A stretch of DNA of 64,000 nucleotides from Flaviaesturariibacter aridisoli (GCF_004343705.1 NZ_SKFH01000015.1:24987-88986); one strand, 5' to 3'. Shown: positions 53,318 through 62,560, numbered from the stretch's first letter. Notes: generated from the letters alone by a model not told the origin. Program-made: numbers and translations.

Positions 53318-54923
53318 GTATGCGTATCCGGCGGGCGCCGGGAATGGTTTCCGGTTGATGCGTAACTACGATGACAATCTTGCCGGCGGCTGCTTCATCC
53401 TGTAATAATGCCTGCAACTCGTCAACAGCGGCACGATCCAGTTCATTGAAGGGCTCGTCGAGCAGGTACAGGTCGGCACGACGATACAGCGCGCGCGCCA
53501 GGGCTATCCGCTGTTGCTGCCCGCCGCTCAGGTTGCGGCCGTTCTCCAGCACCTGCTTGTGAAAAGTATCACCGGTGGCCGCCAGCATCCGCGACAGGCC
53601 GGTAGCGCGCAATACAACCTGCAGCCGCTGCGAATCCAGCGGCTCATCTTCCAACGTGATATTGCGCGCCACGCTATCCTGGATGAGGAATGCATCCTGC
53701 CGCACATAAGCCGTCCGCGTCCAGAATGCAGCGGCATTGCCGGGACGCACCCGCACCCCGTTGATCCGAACGGCTCCGGCCTGGGGCTCGATGAAGCCAA
53801 GCAGCAAATGCAACAGTGTCGTCTTGCCACTACCGGACGGACTTTCCAGTAAAACGATGTCGCCGGGGAAAGCCTCGAAGGAAAGGTTCTCTAAAAGAGG
53901 CTTGCGATCCCAGGCATAACTCAACCCGCTTACTTCCAGTTTCCTGATCGGACCCGAAGCGACCGGCTGCTCCTGCCGCGGCGGCGCGTCGTCGAGCGTA
54001 AAGCTCCAGGCGCGAAGCTGGCCCGACGCCCCGATGATCTTGACGAGGCCGGGAATTACCTTGTAAGCAGCGGCCAAAAAAGCACCGGCGCGCAACAGGA
54101 GGTAAGCGCCCGTGTCAGGACGTTGCAGCGAAAAGCCGAGCAGCAACAGGAGCCCGAGCACGGCCACCGTTTCCAGGGAGCGGGCCGGCCATTGCTGCCA
54201 CCCCATCATCCCGAAATAGGCGTTACTGAAGCGGCGGCGCGCATGGAGGTAGCGATCGCGAAAGAACTCTTGCCGGCCGTATACTTTCGCCTCAGGTTGA
54301 CCCTTCAGCGCATCCAGCAGGCAGCGCAGTGACGCTTCGTTGGCGTCTTTTACGGTGTCCTTGCTCCGGTCGATGCGCCGCTTGATGCCGCGAAACAGGA
54401 AAAAGGCCGGCGGCAGCAGCACGGCTACCACCAGGGCGAAGAGGGCCGGGTCGTAGAGCAGTACGGCCACCACCGATGCGGCGATCAGCAGCAGCTGTGC
54501 CGCGATCTGCTGCAGGCCGAGCAGGATGTAGTGCGCGAACTCCACAGGGTGAAAGTTGACCTTCCGTATTAATACGGATGTATCGCTATGCAGGAACTCG
54601 GCGTGCGCCGCCTGCTGGCAGGCCTCGAGCTGCCGGCCCGACAGCCGGAGTGACACACGGCCTGCGAGTGTATGAAGGGCGCGTTGGACCGTCAACCCGC
54701 AGCCGTTCTTTACCAGAAAGGCGGCAAAGAAGAGCAGCAACAGGAGCGGCACCGGAAACGGCCCGATGCTTTCCTTTTGCAACAGTCGCTTTACGAGCAG
54801 CAGCAGGGCTGCAAGAAAGGCTATGTCGAGGAGTTGCACGAGCGCATCGGCGAGCGACAGCAGGACATAGCGCCACCGTTCGGGGCCTTCGAGGAGCCGC
54901 CAGCTGCGGCGCAGCAGGCTCAT
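53262..54923 (-). CDS. ABC transporter, fused permease/ATPase (exporter type)
   Basis: A 553-residue half-transporter. Residues 1-310 are the six-helix exporter domain (YVLLSLADALVQLLDIAFLA, later LLLLLGFSLQRPDTGAYLLL). Residues about 335-553 are the ATPase: Walker A SPSGSGKTTLLHLL, signature LSGGQQQRIALARALYRR, Walker B LYLLDEPFNELD and the switch VVTHQPE. The type is that of MsbA/PglK-like lipid or lipid-glycan exporters. It overlaps the sugar transferase gene by 4 nt and the GT4 gene by 56 nt. It would flip a lipid-linked glycan or lipid made by the surrounding genes. Confidence 0.9.
   Translation of the reverse strand: MSLLRRSWRLLEGPERWRYVLLSLADALVQLLDIAFLAALLLLVKRLLQKESIGPFPVPLLLLLFFAAFLVKNGCGLTVQRALHTLAGRVSLRLSGRQLEACQQAAHAEFLHSDTSVLIRKVNFHPVEFAHYILLGLQQIAAQLLLIAASVVAVLLYDPALFALVVAVLLPPAFFLFRGIKRRIDRSKDTVKDANEASLRCLLDALKGQPEAKVYGRQEFFRDRYLHARRRFSNAYFGMMGWQQWPARSLETVAVLGLLLLLGFSLQRPDTGAYLLLRAGAFLAAAYKVIPGLVKIIGASGQLRAWSFTLDDAPPRQEQPVASGPIRKLEVSGLSYAWDRKPLLENLSFEAFPGDIVLLESPSGSGKTTLLHLLLGFIEPQAGAVRINGVRVRPGNAAAFWTRTAYVRQDAFLIQDSVARNITLEDEPLDSQRLQVVLRATGLSRMLAATGDTFHKQVLENGRNLSGGQQQRIALARALYRRADLYLLDEPFNELDRAAVDELQALLQDEAAAGKIVIVVTHQPETIPGARRIRIHGKQAQPDRTDHARLRSL
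54564..54577. repeat. Palindrome CCGTA-TTAA-TACGG
   Basis: Fully palindromic including its centre and flanks: TCCGTATTAATACGGA (54563-54578), 16 bp. It lies in the ABC exporter gene; minus reads SVLIRK. Confidence 0.8.
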
Positions 54924-55639
54924 GCGCGCCGGTTTTTAGACCCGGTGAAAAAAGAAGCCACCGTGCCCCACAGGATCCGGGCATCAAGCACGAGCGTCCA
55001 ATGACGGATGTATTGCACATCGGATTGCACACGGCGTTCGATGGCGACGCGGTCGTGGGTGGCGCCTACGTGGCCGCGCACCTGCGCCAAACCGGTGATG
55101 CCGGGCTTTACCTGTTGCCGGAGGCGGTAGCCGGGCACATCGAGGGTGAAGCGTTCGTTCTCACTGAGCATATGCGGACGGGGCCCCACGAGCGACATGT
55201 CGCCCCACCACACGTTGAGCAGCTGTGGCAGCTCGTCGAGATGGGTGCGGCGCAAGAGGCGCCCAACGCGGGTGATGCGCCGGTCGCCCTCGAAGGCCGC
55301 ACAGGTGTCCGCATCGCGGTTGAGCACCATCGTGCGCAGCTTGAGGCAATAGAATTCGCGGCCATTACGCTTGTGCCGGCGCTGCCTGAAAAAAACGGGA
55401 CCGCGCGAATCGATGCAGATGAGCAACGCAGCCAGCGGCAGGAACCACGGGAAGAGCAACAGTATAAATACGGTAGTGGCACCAACGTCCACTGCGCGTT
55501 TCAGCAGGCGGTTGCGGCGGCGGCCCAGCGGCGAGGGCACTTGCGCCAGCTCCAGCTGGCGGCGGCTCAGCAAGCCGCCGGCCGGTATTTCGGTGAAGGG
55601 TGCGATAGACTTCCGCGCGGGCAGTGATGCTGTCTTCAT
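54920..55639 (-). CDS. Initiating sugar transferase (polyprenyl-phosphate type)
   Basis: A 239-residue bacterial sugar transferase of the WcaJ/PglC fold. One hydrophobic segment ([20 protein letters not shown], about residues 54-73) is a re-entrant or spanning helix; the catalytic part follows with [45 protein letters not shown] and SLVGPRP, and GLAQVRGH near the end. It attaches the first sugar phosphate to undecaprenyl phosphate and so starts assembly of a repeat unit. It is the first gene of the three-gene minus set with the ABC exporter and GT4. Confidence 0.92.
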   Translation of the reverse strand: MKTASLPARKSIAPFTEIPAGGLLSRRQLELAQVPSPLGRRRNRLLKRAVDVGATTVFILLLFPWFLPLAALLICIDSRGPVFFRQRRHKRNGREFYCLKLRTMVLNRDADTCAAFEGDRRITRVGRLLRRTHLDELPQLLNVWWGDMSLVGPRPHMLSENERFTLDVPGYRLRQQVKPGITGLAQVRGHVGATHDRVAIERRVQSDVQYIRHWTLVLDARILWGTVASFFTGSKNRRA

Positions 55640-55688
55640 GTTGCGGCTTTACACCGGATGAATACGCAGCTAAAGGCGCGCGGGTTGC

Positions 55689-57152
55689 TTAGAACAGGCT
55701 TTTCAAAAGGGCTACGCGCAGGCCGTAGCTCGTCAGCGGCAAGCGGCCCGCACCGGCATCGCCAACCGGCAATTGCACGTAAGGCTCCACACGCAGGCTA
55801 TAGCGGCGGCGCAGCTCGAAGCGGTAACCGGCCGACACCTGCAGCAGGGCCATCCAGTCGCGCGTGGCATTGCGCAGCGTGGTGTCGTAGTGACCTTCAT
55901 AGGTCGTCATGAGGTTCTTTACGTCATAGCCGTATTCCTCGCGCTTCATCAGGTAGCTCGAAAAGCCGGCGGCCGCAAACCAGTTCCCTTTTTTGCGGAA
56001 CGCAAAATGGTACTGCAGCGTGAGCGGGATCTCGATCATCCGGCAATCACCGTTGACTGCACGCACATACGAATAAGCAGGGAGGTAGCTGAGATCGTTC
56101 TTCAGGTATTTACCATGGCTGAAATACTGCTTGCGGCTCCAGAGCACTTCGGCTTCAATGGCCAGGTGCCGGTTGGGCTGGTATCCAACAGCGATACCGA
56201 TATCATAACCGGGTCCCGGCGACTTCTGGCGCTTGATCGTGGTAAAGCCCGTGCCTCCAACGATACCTGCGTAAAAGTGGGAACGGCGCTGTGATGGCTG
56301 CTTTTTCGGCGCCGGAGTATTTGGGACCGAATCGGAAACGGCAGGAACCATGGGACGCTGTATCGCAGCCGAATCTTTTGTTGGCACCGGAGCAGTTACG
56401 ATCGGCGGCACGACAACCGGCACTTCGGCAGGGGGCACATCCGACTTCACGAGGGAAGTACTGTCTACCGGAACGGGATCGCCAATGGCTACATTGGAAC
56501 GCACAGGAACAGGTGCGTTGCCGCTGTGGCGGCTCGCCTGGCGGGCACTGCCGGCCATCGGTGGATTGGTTGCTGCTGTTTGGCGCCGTACACGCGGGCG
56601 CTGCTGCGTCCGCGTGCCCGTTGCTGCCGCGGATGTAGCCGACGCTACCGCGTTGCGGCCATCCGTATTTCTACGGTCAACGCGCAGAACGGCACCGGGT
56701 TGGTCCGGGGCTGAATCACGGGTGGTTGAGGACGCGCCGGCATTGGGCGCCGGTACATCACCGGTCGCTGCGTCGTGCTGACGACTAGGGGTGGTTTGAC
56801 CGGCAACAGCGTCCGGCGTTTGGACCGGCGCGCCGCCCTGACCGGGTGCGGCAGTTGTAACGGGAATATCCTGTGGGTCATTGTGCGCCCCGGTTCCCGT
56901 AGCGGACTTCGGCCCTGCGGATTCGTGGTCGGAGGCAGTCCCCATGCCTAGCGGTAAGGGACGGATGCAAACAACGGGAACGAGGAGCAGAAGCAGCAGC
57001 CACAGGTAGCGGCGGTCTTTACGCTTCGGCTCCTCGGGTGGGAGTCCGAGGCGTGCTGCGAGCTTGTCCCAGTCGGCGCCACCGGTATTCAGGGGATATT
57101 CGTTACCCGCCTTGCGCCACAATTCGTCCATATCGTCATTGACAGATTGCAT
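55689..57152 (-). CDS. Membrane-anchored protein with C-terminal outer-membrane barrel, sigma-factor partner
   Basis: A 487-residue protein. Residues 1-45 are cytoplasmic and acidic (MDELWRKAGNEYPLNTGG). One transmembrane helix follows (RYLWLLLLLLVPVVCIRPLP, about residues 48-67). Residues about 75-285 are a disordered Pro/Thr/Ala/Gln-rich stretch. Residues about 295-487 look like an OMP_b-brl/PorT-type barrel (HFYAGIVGGTGFTTIKRQKS ... TSYGLRVALLKSLF). It overlaps the ECF sigma gene by 17 nt, so it is the probable cognate anti-sigma factor. The arrangement would span from cytoplasm to outer membrane in one chain. Function is inference from context. Confidence 0.7.
   Translation of the reverse strand: MQSVNDDMDELWRKAGNEYPLNTGGADWDKLAARLGLPPEEPKRKDRRYLWLLLLLLVPVVCIRPLPLGMGTASDHESAGPKSATGTGAHNDPQDIPVTTAAPGQGGAPVQTPDAVAGQTTPSRQHDAATGDVPAPNAGASSTTRDSAPDQPGAVLRVDRRNTDGRNAVASATSAAATGTRTQQRPRVRRQTAATNPPMAGSARQASRHSGNAPVPVRSNVAIGDPVPVDSTSLVKSDVPPAEVPVVVPPIVTAPVPTKDSAAIQRPMVPAVSDSVPNTPAPKKQPSQRRSHFYAGIVGGTGFTTIKRQKSPGPGYDIGIAVGYQPNRHLAIEAEVLWSRKQYFSHGKYLKNDLSYLPAYSYVRAVNGDCRMIEIPLTLQYHFAFRKKGNWFAAAGFSSYLMKREEYGYDVKNLMTTYEGHYDTTLRNATRDWMALLQVSAGYRFELRRRYSLRVEPYVQLPVGDAGAGRLPLTSYGLRVALLKSLF
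56663..56676. repeat. Palindrome CCGTA-TTTC-TACGG
   Basis: An exact copy in the disordered region of the membrane-anchored barrel protein; minus reads RRNTDG. Confidence 0.75.
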
Positions 57153-57711
57153 AGGTCAGATCCGAATCATTTTTTTTTAGAATTTTTTGCAGCGACATCC
57201 GGGCTTTGGCCAGGTTCGACTTGGACGTTCCCACGGCGATCCCGAGCTGGTCGGCGATCTCCTGGTGGCTGAAGCCGTCGATGACATACATATTGAAAAC
57301 CGCCCGGTAGGCCGGCGGCAACTTCTTGATCTCCTTTACCAGTTCCTTGTACAGCAGCGCCCCGTCTGAGCGGGCGCCCGGGTCTTCGGGCTGCCATACT
57401 TCCTCGGGCAGCGATCCGATCTCCTGCAGGAAATTGTTCTTGCGCAGGTGATCGATAGCCGTATTGACCATGATGGTACGGAGCCAGCCCATGAACATCA
57501 TTTCCACGTTGACGCCCGGCTCGGGATGGAAGCGCTCCAGGTTGCGGAACACCTTTACCCAGCCGTCGTTGACCACGTCCACGGCGGTGTCGTAGTGGAA
57601 GATGTAGCGGAACACGACCTTGAGGCTATAGCCATAGTACTGCTGGTACAGGGCTTTTTGCTCCCGGCTGTTCTGGGCGAGGCAATTTCTTATGGTCAAT
57701 TGCAGGTCCAA
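57136..57711 (-). CDS. ECF-type RNA polymerase sigma factor
   Basis: A 191-residue sigma-70 family factor of the extracytoplasmic group. Region 2 is FHYDTAVDVVNDGWVKVFRN followed by LRTIMVNTAIDHLRKN; region 4 is LPPAYRAVFNMYVIDGFSHQ followed by EIADQLGIAVGTSKSNL, a clear helix-turn-helix. No region 3. The start at 57711 is the first ATG in the frame. It is followed with a 17 nt overlap by the membrane-anchored barrel protein, its likely anti-sigma partner. It probably redirects polymerase to an envelope-related regulon. The ADH gene lies upstream on the same strand, 73 bp away. Confidence 0.92.
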   Translation of the reverse strand: MDLQLTIRNCLAQNSREQKALYQQYYGYSLKVVFRYIFHYDTAVDVVNDGWVKVFRNLERFHPEPGVNVEMMFMGWLRTIMVNTAIDHLRKNNFLQEIGSLPEEVWQPEDPGARSDGALLYKELVKEIKKLPPAYRAVFNMYVIDGFSHQEIADQLGIAVGTSKSNLAKARMSLQKILKKNDSDLTYAICQ

Positions 57712-57784
57712 ATGGGCGGATTCTCGTGTTGGTTGCCCATAAAGTACGCGATTTTGCCCCAGAGGTTGCCTCGCCAGCGGAAAA

Positions 57785-58828
57785 TTACAGGGTGGCGAGG
57801 TCGATCACGAATCGGTATTTGACGTCGCCCTTCATCATGCGCTCGTAGGCCTCGTTGATGTTCTTGATGTCGATCATTTCCACATCCGAAACGATCCCGT
57901 GCTCGGCGCAGTAGTCGAGCATCTCCTGGGTTTCGGGAATGCCGCCGATGAGCGAGCCGGCGATACTGCGGCGCTGCATGATGAGGTTGAACACGGCGAT
58001 CTGTGCCGGTGCCGGCGGGGCGCCCACGCAGATCATCGTACCGCTCGTATTGAGCAGGTTGAGGTAGGTATTATAATCGTGCGGAGCCGACACCGTGTCG
58101 ATGATGAAGTCGAAATAACCCGAAAGCTCCTTCAGGGTGCCGGGGTTGCTGGTAAGGGCGAAGCGGTGCGCGCCGAGGCGTTTGGCGTCGGCTTCCTTGG
58201 ACGGCGAATGGCTCAGCATCGTTACTTCAGCGCCGAAAGAGGCAGCGAACTTCACGGCCATGTGGCCGAGGCCGCCGAGACCGAGCACGCCCACCCTGTG
58301 GCCTTTGCCCACCTTCCAGTGACGCAGCGGCGACCAGGTAGTAATGCCCGCGCAAAGCAGCGGGGCCACGGCCTTCAGGTCGAGCTTATCAGATACCTTC
58401 AGCACGAAATCTTCGGTGGTAACGATCTGCTTGCTGTAGCCGCCGTAGGTGACGGTCTTGCCATCGCGCTCGTAAGCATTGTACGTACCCACCGAGCCGT
58501 TTTCGCAGTATTGCTCGAGGCCTTCTTTACACTTGGAGCATTCGCGGCAGCTGTCAACAAGGCAGCCCACGCCGGCGAGGTCGCCTACCTGGAATTTCTT
58601 CACATGCGCCCCTACGGCGGTCACACGACCCACGATCTCGTGGCCGGGCACCATCGGGTAGATCGATCCGCCCCACTCGTTGCGCACCTGGTGGATGTCG
58701 GAGTGGCAAACACCGCAATACAGAATCTCAATCTGCACGTCGTGCGGTCCGGGCTCGCGGCGTTCGAGCGAAAAATCACGAAGAGGACTGGAAGCGTCGT
58801 AGGCGGCGTATGCTTTGGTCAGGGACAT
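57785..58828 (-). CDS. Zinc-dependent NAD(P) alcohol dehydrogenase (YahK/CAD type)
   Basis: A 347-residue medium-chain dehydrogenase. Catalytic zinc ligands are in LYCGVCHSDIHQ and VPGHEIVGRV; the structural zinc site is CRECSKCKEGLEQYC with its four cysteines. The Rossmann motif GVLGLGGLGHMAVKFAASFG binds the cofactor, and HSPSKEADAKRLGAH follows. The group oxidises or reduces aldehydes/alcohols such as cinnamyl alcohol, usually with NADP(H). Start ATG at 58826-58828; a consensus -7 box TACATTTG lies 14 bp upstream. It is a single gene. Confidence 0.93.
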   Translation of the reverse strand: MSLTKAYAAYDASSPLRDFSLERREPGPHDVQIEILYCGVCHSDIHQVRNEWGGSIYPMVPGHEIVGRVTAVGAHVKKFQVGDLAGVGCLVDSCRECSKCKEGLEQYCENGSVGTYNAYERDGKTVTYGGYSKQIVTTEDFVLKVSDKLDLKAVAPLLCAGITTWSPLRHWKVGKGHRVGVLGLGGLGHMAVKFAASFGAEVTMLSHSPSKEADAKRLGAHRFALTSNPGTLKELSGYFDFIIDTVSAPHDYNTYLNLLNTSGTMICVGAPPAPAQIAVFNLIMQRRSIAGSLIGGIPETQEMLDYCAEHGIVSDVEMIDIKNINEAYERMMKGDVKYRFVIDLATL

Positions 58829-58842
58829 GTTTACTGTTTGTG

Positions 58843-58850
58843 CAAATGTA
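58843..58850 (-). promoter_or_regulatory. -7 box of the alcohol dehydrogenase gene (TACATTTG)
   Basis: TACATTTG on the minus strand matches TAnnTTTG exactly, 14 bp before the ATG. The -33 region carries no clear TTTG. The remainder of 58851-59018 shows nothing else that I can support. Confidence 0.5.
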
Positions 58851-59018
58851 GGGGCCGGCCGAACGCATGTTTACCGTGTTATCCGCACGGCTGACCTTCA
58901 TTGGATGCTCTTCTTTGCAAAGGCCGGGCGCTGGACGTTCCTAAAAAAAAGAGGCAGCATGGAGCGAAACACCTTTTCGACAACGCCATCTACCTGTTGC
59001 TCAAACACGCTGCCGGAT

Positions 59019-59375
59019 TTATTTCAACGACAGTATGTATTCCGCCATCGCCTCCGCGTCTTCCTGCGACAGGTCCGGGTGCGGGGTCATCGGGGTTTGT
59101 CCCCAGTTGCCGCTGCCGCCCTTCAGGATCTTGCCGGCCAGCAGGAGCACGGCATCCGGCTTCCCGGTGTAGCGTTCGGCTACCGATTTGTAGGAGGGCC
59201 CCACGAGCGGCTCTTCGTTCTTGTGGCAGGAAAGGCAATCGCTTTGGGCAATGAGCTGCTCGCCACGGGAATCACTGCCCGCGCGGTGAATGGCAGGAAC
59301 GTTGGCGCCGGAGCCATTGCTGTTACAGGCGGTGATCAATACAACCGCGGAAAGTACCAGGAGCACGGATTTCAT
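59019..59375 (-). CDS. Small cytochrome c lipoprotein
   Basis: A 118-residue exported mono-haem protein. The N-terminus MKSVLLVLSAVVLITACNSN has a lipobox (ITAC). The haem site is CLSCH (C47, C50, H51), with a distal methionine in GQTPMTPHPDLS, typical of cytochrome c class I/c551-type folds; the last helix is QEDAEAMAEYILSLK. It would carry electrons in the periplasm, anchored to a membrane. It is divergent from the next gene, with 74 bp between the two starts. No oxidase genes are adjacent. Confidence 0.9.
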   Translation of the reverse strand: MKSVLLVLSAVVLITACNSNGSGANVPAIHRAGSDSRGEQLIAQSDCLSCHKNEEPLVGPSYKSVAERYTGKPDAVLLLAGKILKGGSGNWGQTPMTPHPDLSQEDAEAMAEYILSLK

Positions 59376-59449
59376 TTTCTAAAAATAAGGACGTGACTTT
59401 AACGAATCCGTTGCACTGCTTCCGTGCGGGCTTTGCTACTTTGGCAACC

Positions 59450-60013
59450 ATGAAACCGATCCTGCTTGCCGGCTGCCTGCTCGGCCTCCTGTGTACCGCA
59501 CAGGCCCAGCGCAACCTGCTGCTCCTTAAAAGAGGCAACCGCACGGTGGCCCGGTACTGGGAAGGCGGCACGATCGCATTTCAATTGAATGACGGCTCCT
59601 GGCAAAAGGGGGAGCTCATCGCCCTGCGCAACGACTCCGTTTTTATCAAGGCGCATATCGTGCGCTACTACCAGATCGGCAACGACACGCTTTACCTTCC
59701 GGTGCAGGGCTATGCGCAAAATACCATCACCGCTTTCCCGCGGCGTGGTGTTGAAGTGGACTTCCGCCATGGCGAGTTCGGCATCAGCAACGGCGGCAAC
59801 CTTATCGGCAAGCTGATGCGCATCGGCGCCGTGGGCTACACCGCACTGAGCCTGGCCAACGGGCTTCGGGAAGGAACCTATTCGCTGTCCGGCCAAGGCA
59901 CCGAGCTCGCCATCGCCGGTGGCGTATTTGCAGCGGGTTACGCTATCGACAAGTGGCAACGCTACACGTACCGGATCGGCAGAAAATATCATATCGACAT
60001 CATCCGGTTCTGA
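59450..60013 (+). CDS. Secreted protein of unknown function
   Basis: A 187-residue protein with a signal peptide (MKPILLAGCLLGLLCTAQAQ). The start at 59450 was chosen for that; 19 further in-frame codons upstream are not signal-like. The mature part has a small beta-rich domain (VARYWEGGTIAFQLNDGSWQ, DSVFIKAHIVRYYQIGNDTL) and a hydrophobic glycine-rich tail (AIAGGVFAAGYAIDKWQRYT) that may associate with a membrane. I do not recognise a named family. It ends at a strong terminator. Confidence 0.7.
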   Translation: MKPILLAGCLLGLLCTAQAQRNLLLLKRGNRTVARYWEGGTIAFQLNDGSWQKGELIALRNDSVFIKAHIVRYYQIGNDTLYLPVQGYAQNTITAFPRRGVEVDFRHGEFGISNGGNLIGKLMRIGAVGYTALSLANGLREGTYSLSGQGTELAIAGGVFAAGYAIDKWQRYTYRIGRKYHIDIIRF

Positions 60014-60053
60014 GCTTAAGCGAACGCCTGATGGGCGGACGCCTGCAAAGACG

Positions 60054-60089
60054 CCAAAGGCGTCGCGTAAGCGACGCCTTTGGTTTTTT
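60054..60089 (+). terminator. Intrinsic terminator
   Basis: A perfect 13-bp stem CCAAAGGCGTCGC-GTAA-GCGACGCCTTTGG followed by TTTTTT. It ends the secreted-protein transcript and separates it from the convergent barrel gene. Confidence 0.95.
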
Positions 60090-60112
60090 ATTTACAGCAA
60101 GCGTACTCCTGC

Positions 60113-62560
60113 CTAACGCCCGCTATCATCGTTGGCGATCTTCTTCCCCTGCTTGCCGCCTTCCGACGACATCTGCCCGAAGCGCCATTCAAAAGTGAGG
60201 CGGAAGGAGCGGTTGACCCACAGGTTCTGCGATTCGGCATAAAACCCGATGCCGCGCTCCTCGCTGCGCTGGCGGATGCCGCGCGTAAAGGGCATGTTGC
60301 TGGCAAAAGTGAGGCTGCCGGCGTCTTTCCAGAAAGTTTTCTTCGCCGAAAGGCCATACCAGTAGCCAACCGTATTATTACGGTTCTGGAGCCCGATCCA
60401 GCCGGAATAGACCCCTGCGTAGCCCTGCAGCGTGTAGTTGCCGGGCAGTTTGTAGCTGGTGTTGGTATTGAAGTTCCAGGTCCAGCCTTCGCTGCGCTGG
60501 CCGGTTGCGGGGCTGTTGATGTCTACATGGCGCAGGTCACCGCCGCCGTTGACGCTCCAGTTTTTGTTCGGCTTGGCCGACACGTTCATATTCACTCCCA
60601 GCACGGCCCGGCGCGCCACGTTTAGCGGGCGGCTGACCGTAACGTTGCCGCTGTCGGCGCCGCTGACATAAGCGCCGGTGGAATCGATGCGGCTCACGTA
60701 TTCGATGGCGTTATCGGTCTGGCGCCAGTAGAAGGCGGTGTTGAGCGAAAAGCCTTTCGGCGTGGTGTAGCTGTGGCTTAGCTCCGTGGCGTGGTTCAGC
60801 TCGGGCCGCAGGGCAGGCGTGCCCGTCACCAGGCTTTTGGGGTTGGTGCGGTTGATCCAGGGATTGAGGTACCAGATCTGCGGGCGGGTGATGCGTTGCG
60901 TGTAGCTCACCTTCAGGCTGTGCTTACCCATGCCTTTGGAGATCAGGGCACTCGGGATCAGGTTGTCGTATTCCTGGCTGATGCTGCTGTTGCTGGTAAT
61001 GAAGGCGCCGTCGATGACGGTGTGCTCCAGGCGCAGGCCGGCATTGATATTCCAGCGCTTCTTGTTGCTCCACCGCAGCGAGCTGTAGCCGCTGTATACG
61101 CGCTGCTTGTATTCGAAATCGTTGTTCTGCGACGGGTCGGATGTGAGCACCTCGTGGCCGTTGGGCGAGGTCTTCACGCGCACCTCGCTGCCGATGTTGC
61201 GGATGATGGCTTTCGATCCCAGTTCCAGCTTCAGCGTGCTCGTATCCATCCTGCCCTTGATCTTGAACGGATGCGTGTAGTCGGCCTGGAAGGTGTATTC
61301 CTTATTGCGGCTGTAGTTCTCGCTTTCCTCGCGATAGAGCAGGCCCGTGCCGGCGAAGCGGTCGGTGTTGTAAAAGTAGTTGTCGGGCATGCGGCTGAAC
61401 TGCGACAACAGTGAGAATTCTTGCCCGGGCTTTTTGAAGGAGCGCGTCCAGCCGAGGTCGATCTGGCCATTGCCGTAAGGGTTGGTGAAGTGGCTTTCGT
61501 TGCGGTAATTCTCCAGCACGTTGCCGGCCCCGTCGGTGAGGCGGATGTTGGCGGTGGAATTGTTCGGAAAGTCGCCGCCCCAGATGTTCACGGAGAGGTT
61601 GATATGGTTGATCGAGTCGGGGTCGTAGTCGACCGCGAGCTCGCTGTAGGCGCCGGTACCCGTGTTATCGGCATTGGTGCCGGTATGCAGGATGCGATCG
61701 GGCAGCCCGTTCTGCAACGTCGTGCGCACGGCCGAATATTCCGACACGTTGCGGTACTGGTACACGTTGCCCGAGAAGTTGAGCCCGAGCTTCTTCCGGC
61801 GGAGGCTTAGGCTCGTACCGATGCTGCGGTTGCGGTCGCCGGCGGTGGCGTTGAGCGAGCCGTTGAACCCGCGAAGGCCGCGCTTCGTGATGATGTTGAT
61901 GACGCCCGCCGATCCCTCCGCATCGTACTTCGCGCCCGGGCTGGTAATCACTTCAACGGTCTTGATGATGTTGGCCGGCATCTGCCGCAACGCGTCGGCG
62001 AGGTTGCGCGCCATGAGCGCCGAGGGCTTGCCATTGATGAGCACTTTGATGTTGCCGTTGCCGCGCATCTGCACGTTGCCATCGAGGTCTACCGTCAGCG
62101 TCGGCACTTTGCGCAGCACGTCGGCGGCCGTGCCCCCGGCGTTCGAGATGTCGGCGGAAGCATTGTACACCAGGCGATCACCTTTGTCTTCCACGAGCGA
62201 CTTCTGCTGTTGTGCGGTAACGACTACGGTGCTGAGCTCCTTACGGTCGGCGGCGAGCAGGATGGGCTCCAGTGCTTTTTCACCACTACCCGTGGCGATC
62301 TGCAGGGGTTCGGAGTAGTTTTGGAAGCCCGCTGCGCTAACTTCCAGGATATAGCTGCCGGCCGCTACAGCGCCAAACGAAAAAGCGCCCGACTCGCCGG
62401 AAGTGGTGCTGTACACCGCCTTGCCGCCGCTCTTGATCTGTAGGTTCACCTGGAGAAGGGCCTTGCGGCTGCTGTCGCTCACGGAGCCGGTTACACGGTA
62501 TTGGCTGAAGGCGGCTCCTGCCAGGAACAGCAAGGTCAGGAGCAGGGTGATTTTCTTCAT
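60113..62560 (-). CDS. Outer-membrane beta-barrel family protein (TonB-receptor-like)
   Basis: An 815-residue protein; signal peptide MKKITLLLTLLFLAGAAFSQ. Residues about 20-100 are a carboxypeptidase-regulatory-like domain (YRVTGSVSDSSRKALLQVNL). Residues about 115-215 are a TonB plug (VLRKVPTLTVDLDGNVQMRG, INGKPSALMARNLADALRQM, EVITSPGAKYDAEGSAGVIN). The rest is the OMP_b-brl_3-type barrel. The plug lacks a clear TonB box at its front. The family is common in Bacteroidota and is thought to take up or export unknown ligands. No SusD partner is nearby. Palindrome at 60370 lies inside (minus reads NNTVGY). Confidence 0.9.
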   Translation of the reverse strand: MKKITLLLTLLFLAGAAFSQYRVTGSVSDSSRKALLQVNLQIKSGGKAVYSTTSGESGAFSFGAVAAGSYILEVSAAGFQNYSEPLQIATGSGEKALEPILLAADRKELSTVVVTAQQQKSLVEDKGDRLVYNASADISNAGGTAADVLRKVPTLTVDLDGNVQMRGNGNIKVLINGKPSALMARNLADALRQMPANIIKTVEVITSPGAKYDAEGSAGVINIITKRGLRGFNGSLNATAGDRNRSIGTSLSLRRKKLGLNFSGNVYQYRNVSEYSAVRTTLQNGLPDRILHTGTNADNTGTGAYSELAVDYDPDSINHINLSVNIWGGDFPNNSTANIRLTDGAGNVLENYRNESHFTNPYGNGQIDLGWTRSFKKPGQEFSLLSQFSRMPDNYFYNTDRFAGTGLLYREESENYSRNKEYTFQADYTHPFKIKGRMDTSTLKLELGSKAIIRNIGSEVRVKTSPNGHEVLTSDPSQNNDFEYKQRVYSGYSSLRWSNKKRWNINAGLRLEHTVIDGAFITSNSSISQEYDNLIPSALISKGMGKHSLKVSYTQRITRPQIWYLNPWINRTNPKSLVTGTPALRPELNHATELSHSYTTPKGFSLNTAFYWRQTDNAIEYVSRIDSTGAYVSGADSGNVTVSRPLNVARRAVLGVNMNVSAKPNKNWSVNGGGDLRHVDINSPATGQRSEGWTWNFNTNTSYKLPGNYTLQGYAGVYSGWIGLQNRNNTVGYWYGLSAKKTFWKDAGSLTFASNMPFTRGIRQRSEERGIGFYAESQNLWVNRSFRLTFEWRFGQMSSEGGKQGKKIANDDSGR
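60370..60383. repeat. Palindrome CCGTA-TTAT-TACGG
   Basis: Exact arms, extended by AA/TT to AACCGTA-TTAT-TACGGTT (60368-60385). It lies in the barrel protein gene. Confidence 0.75.
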
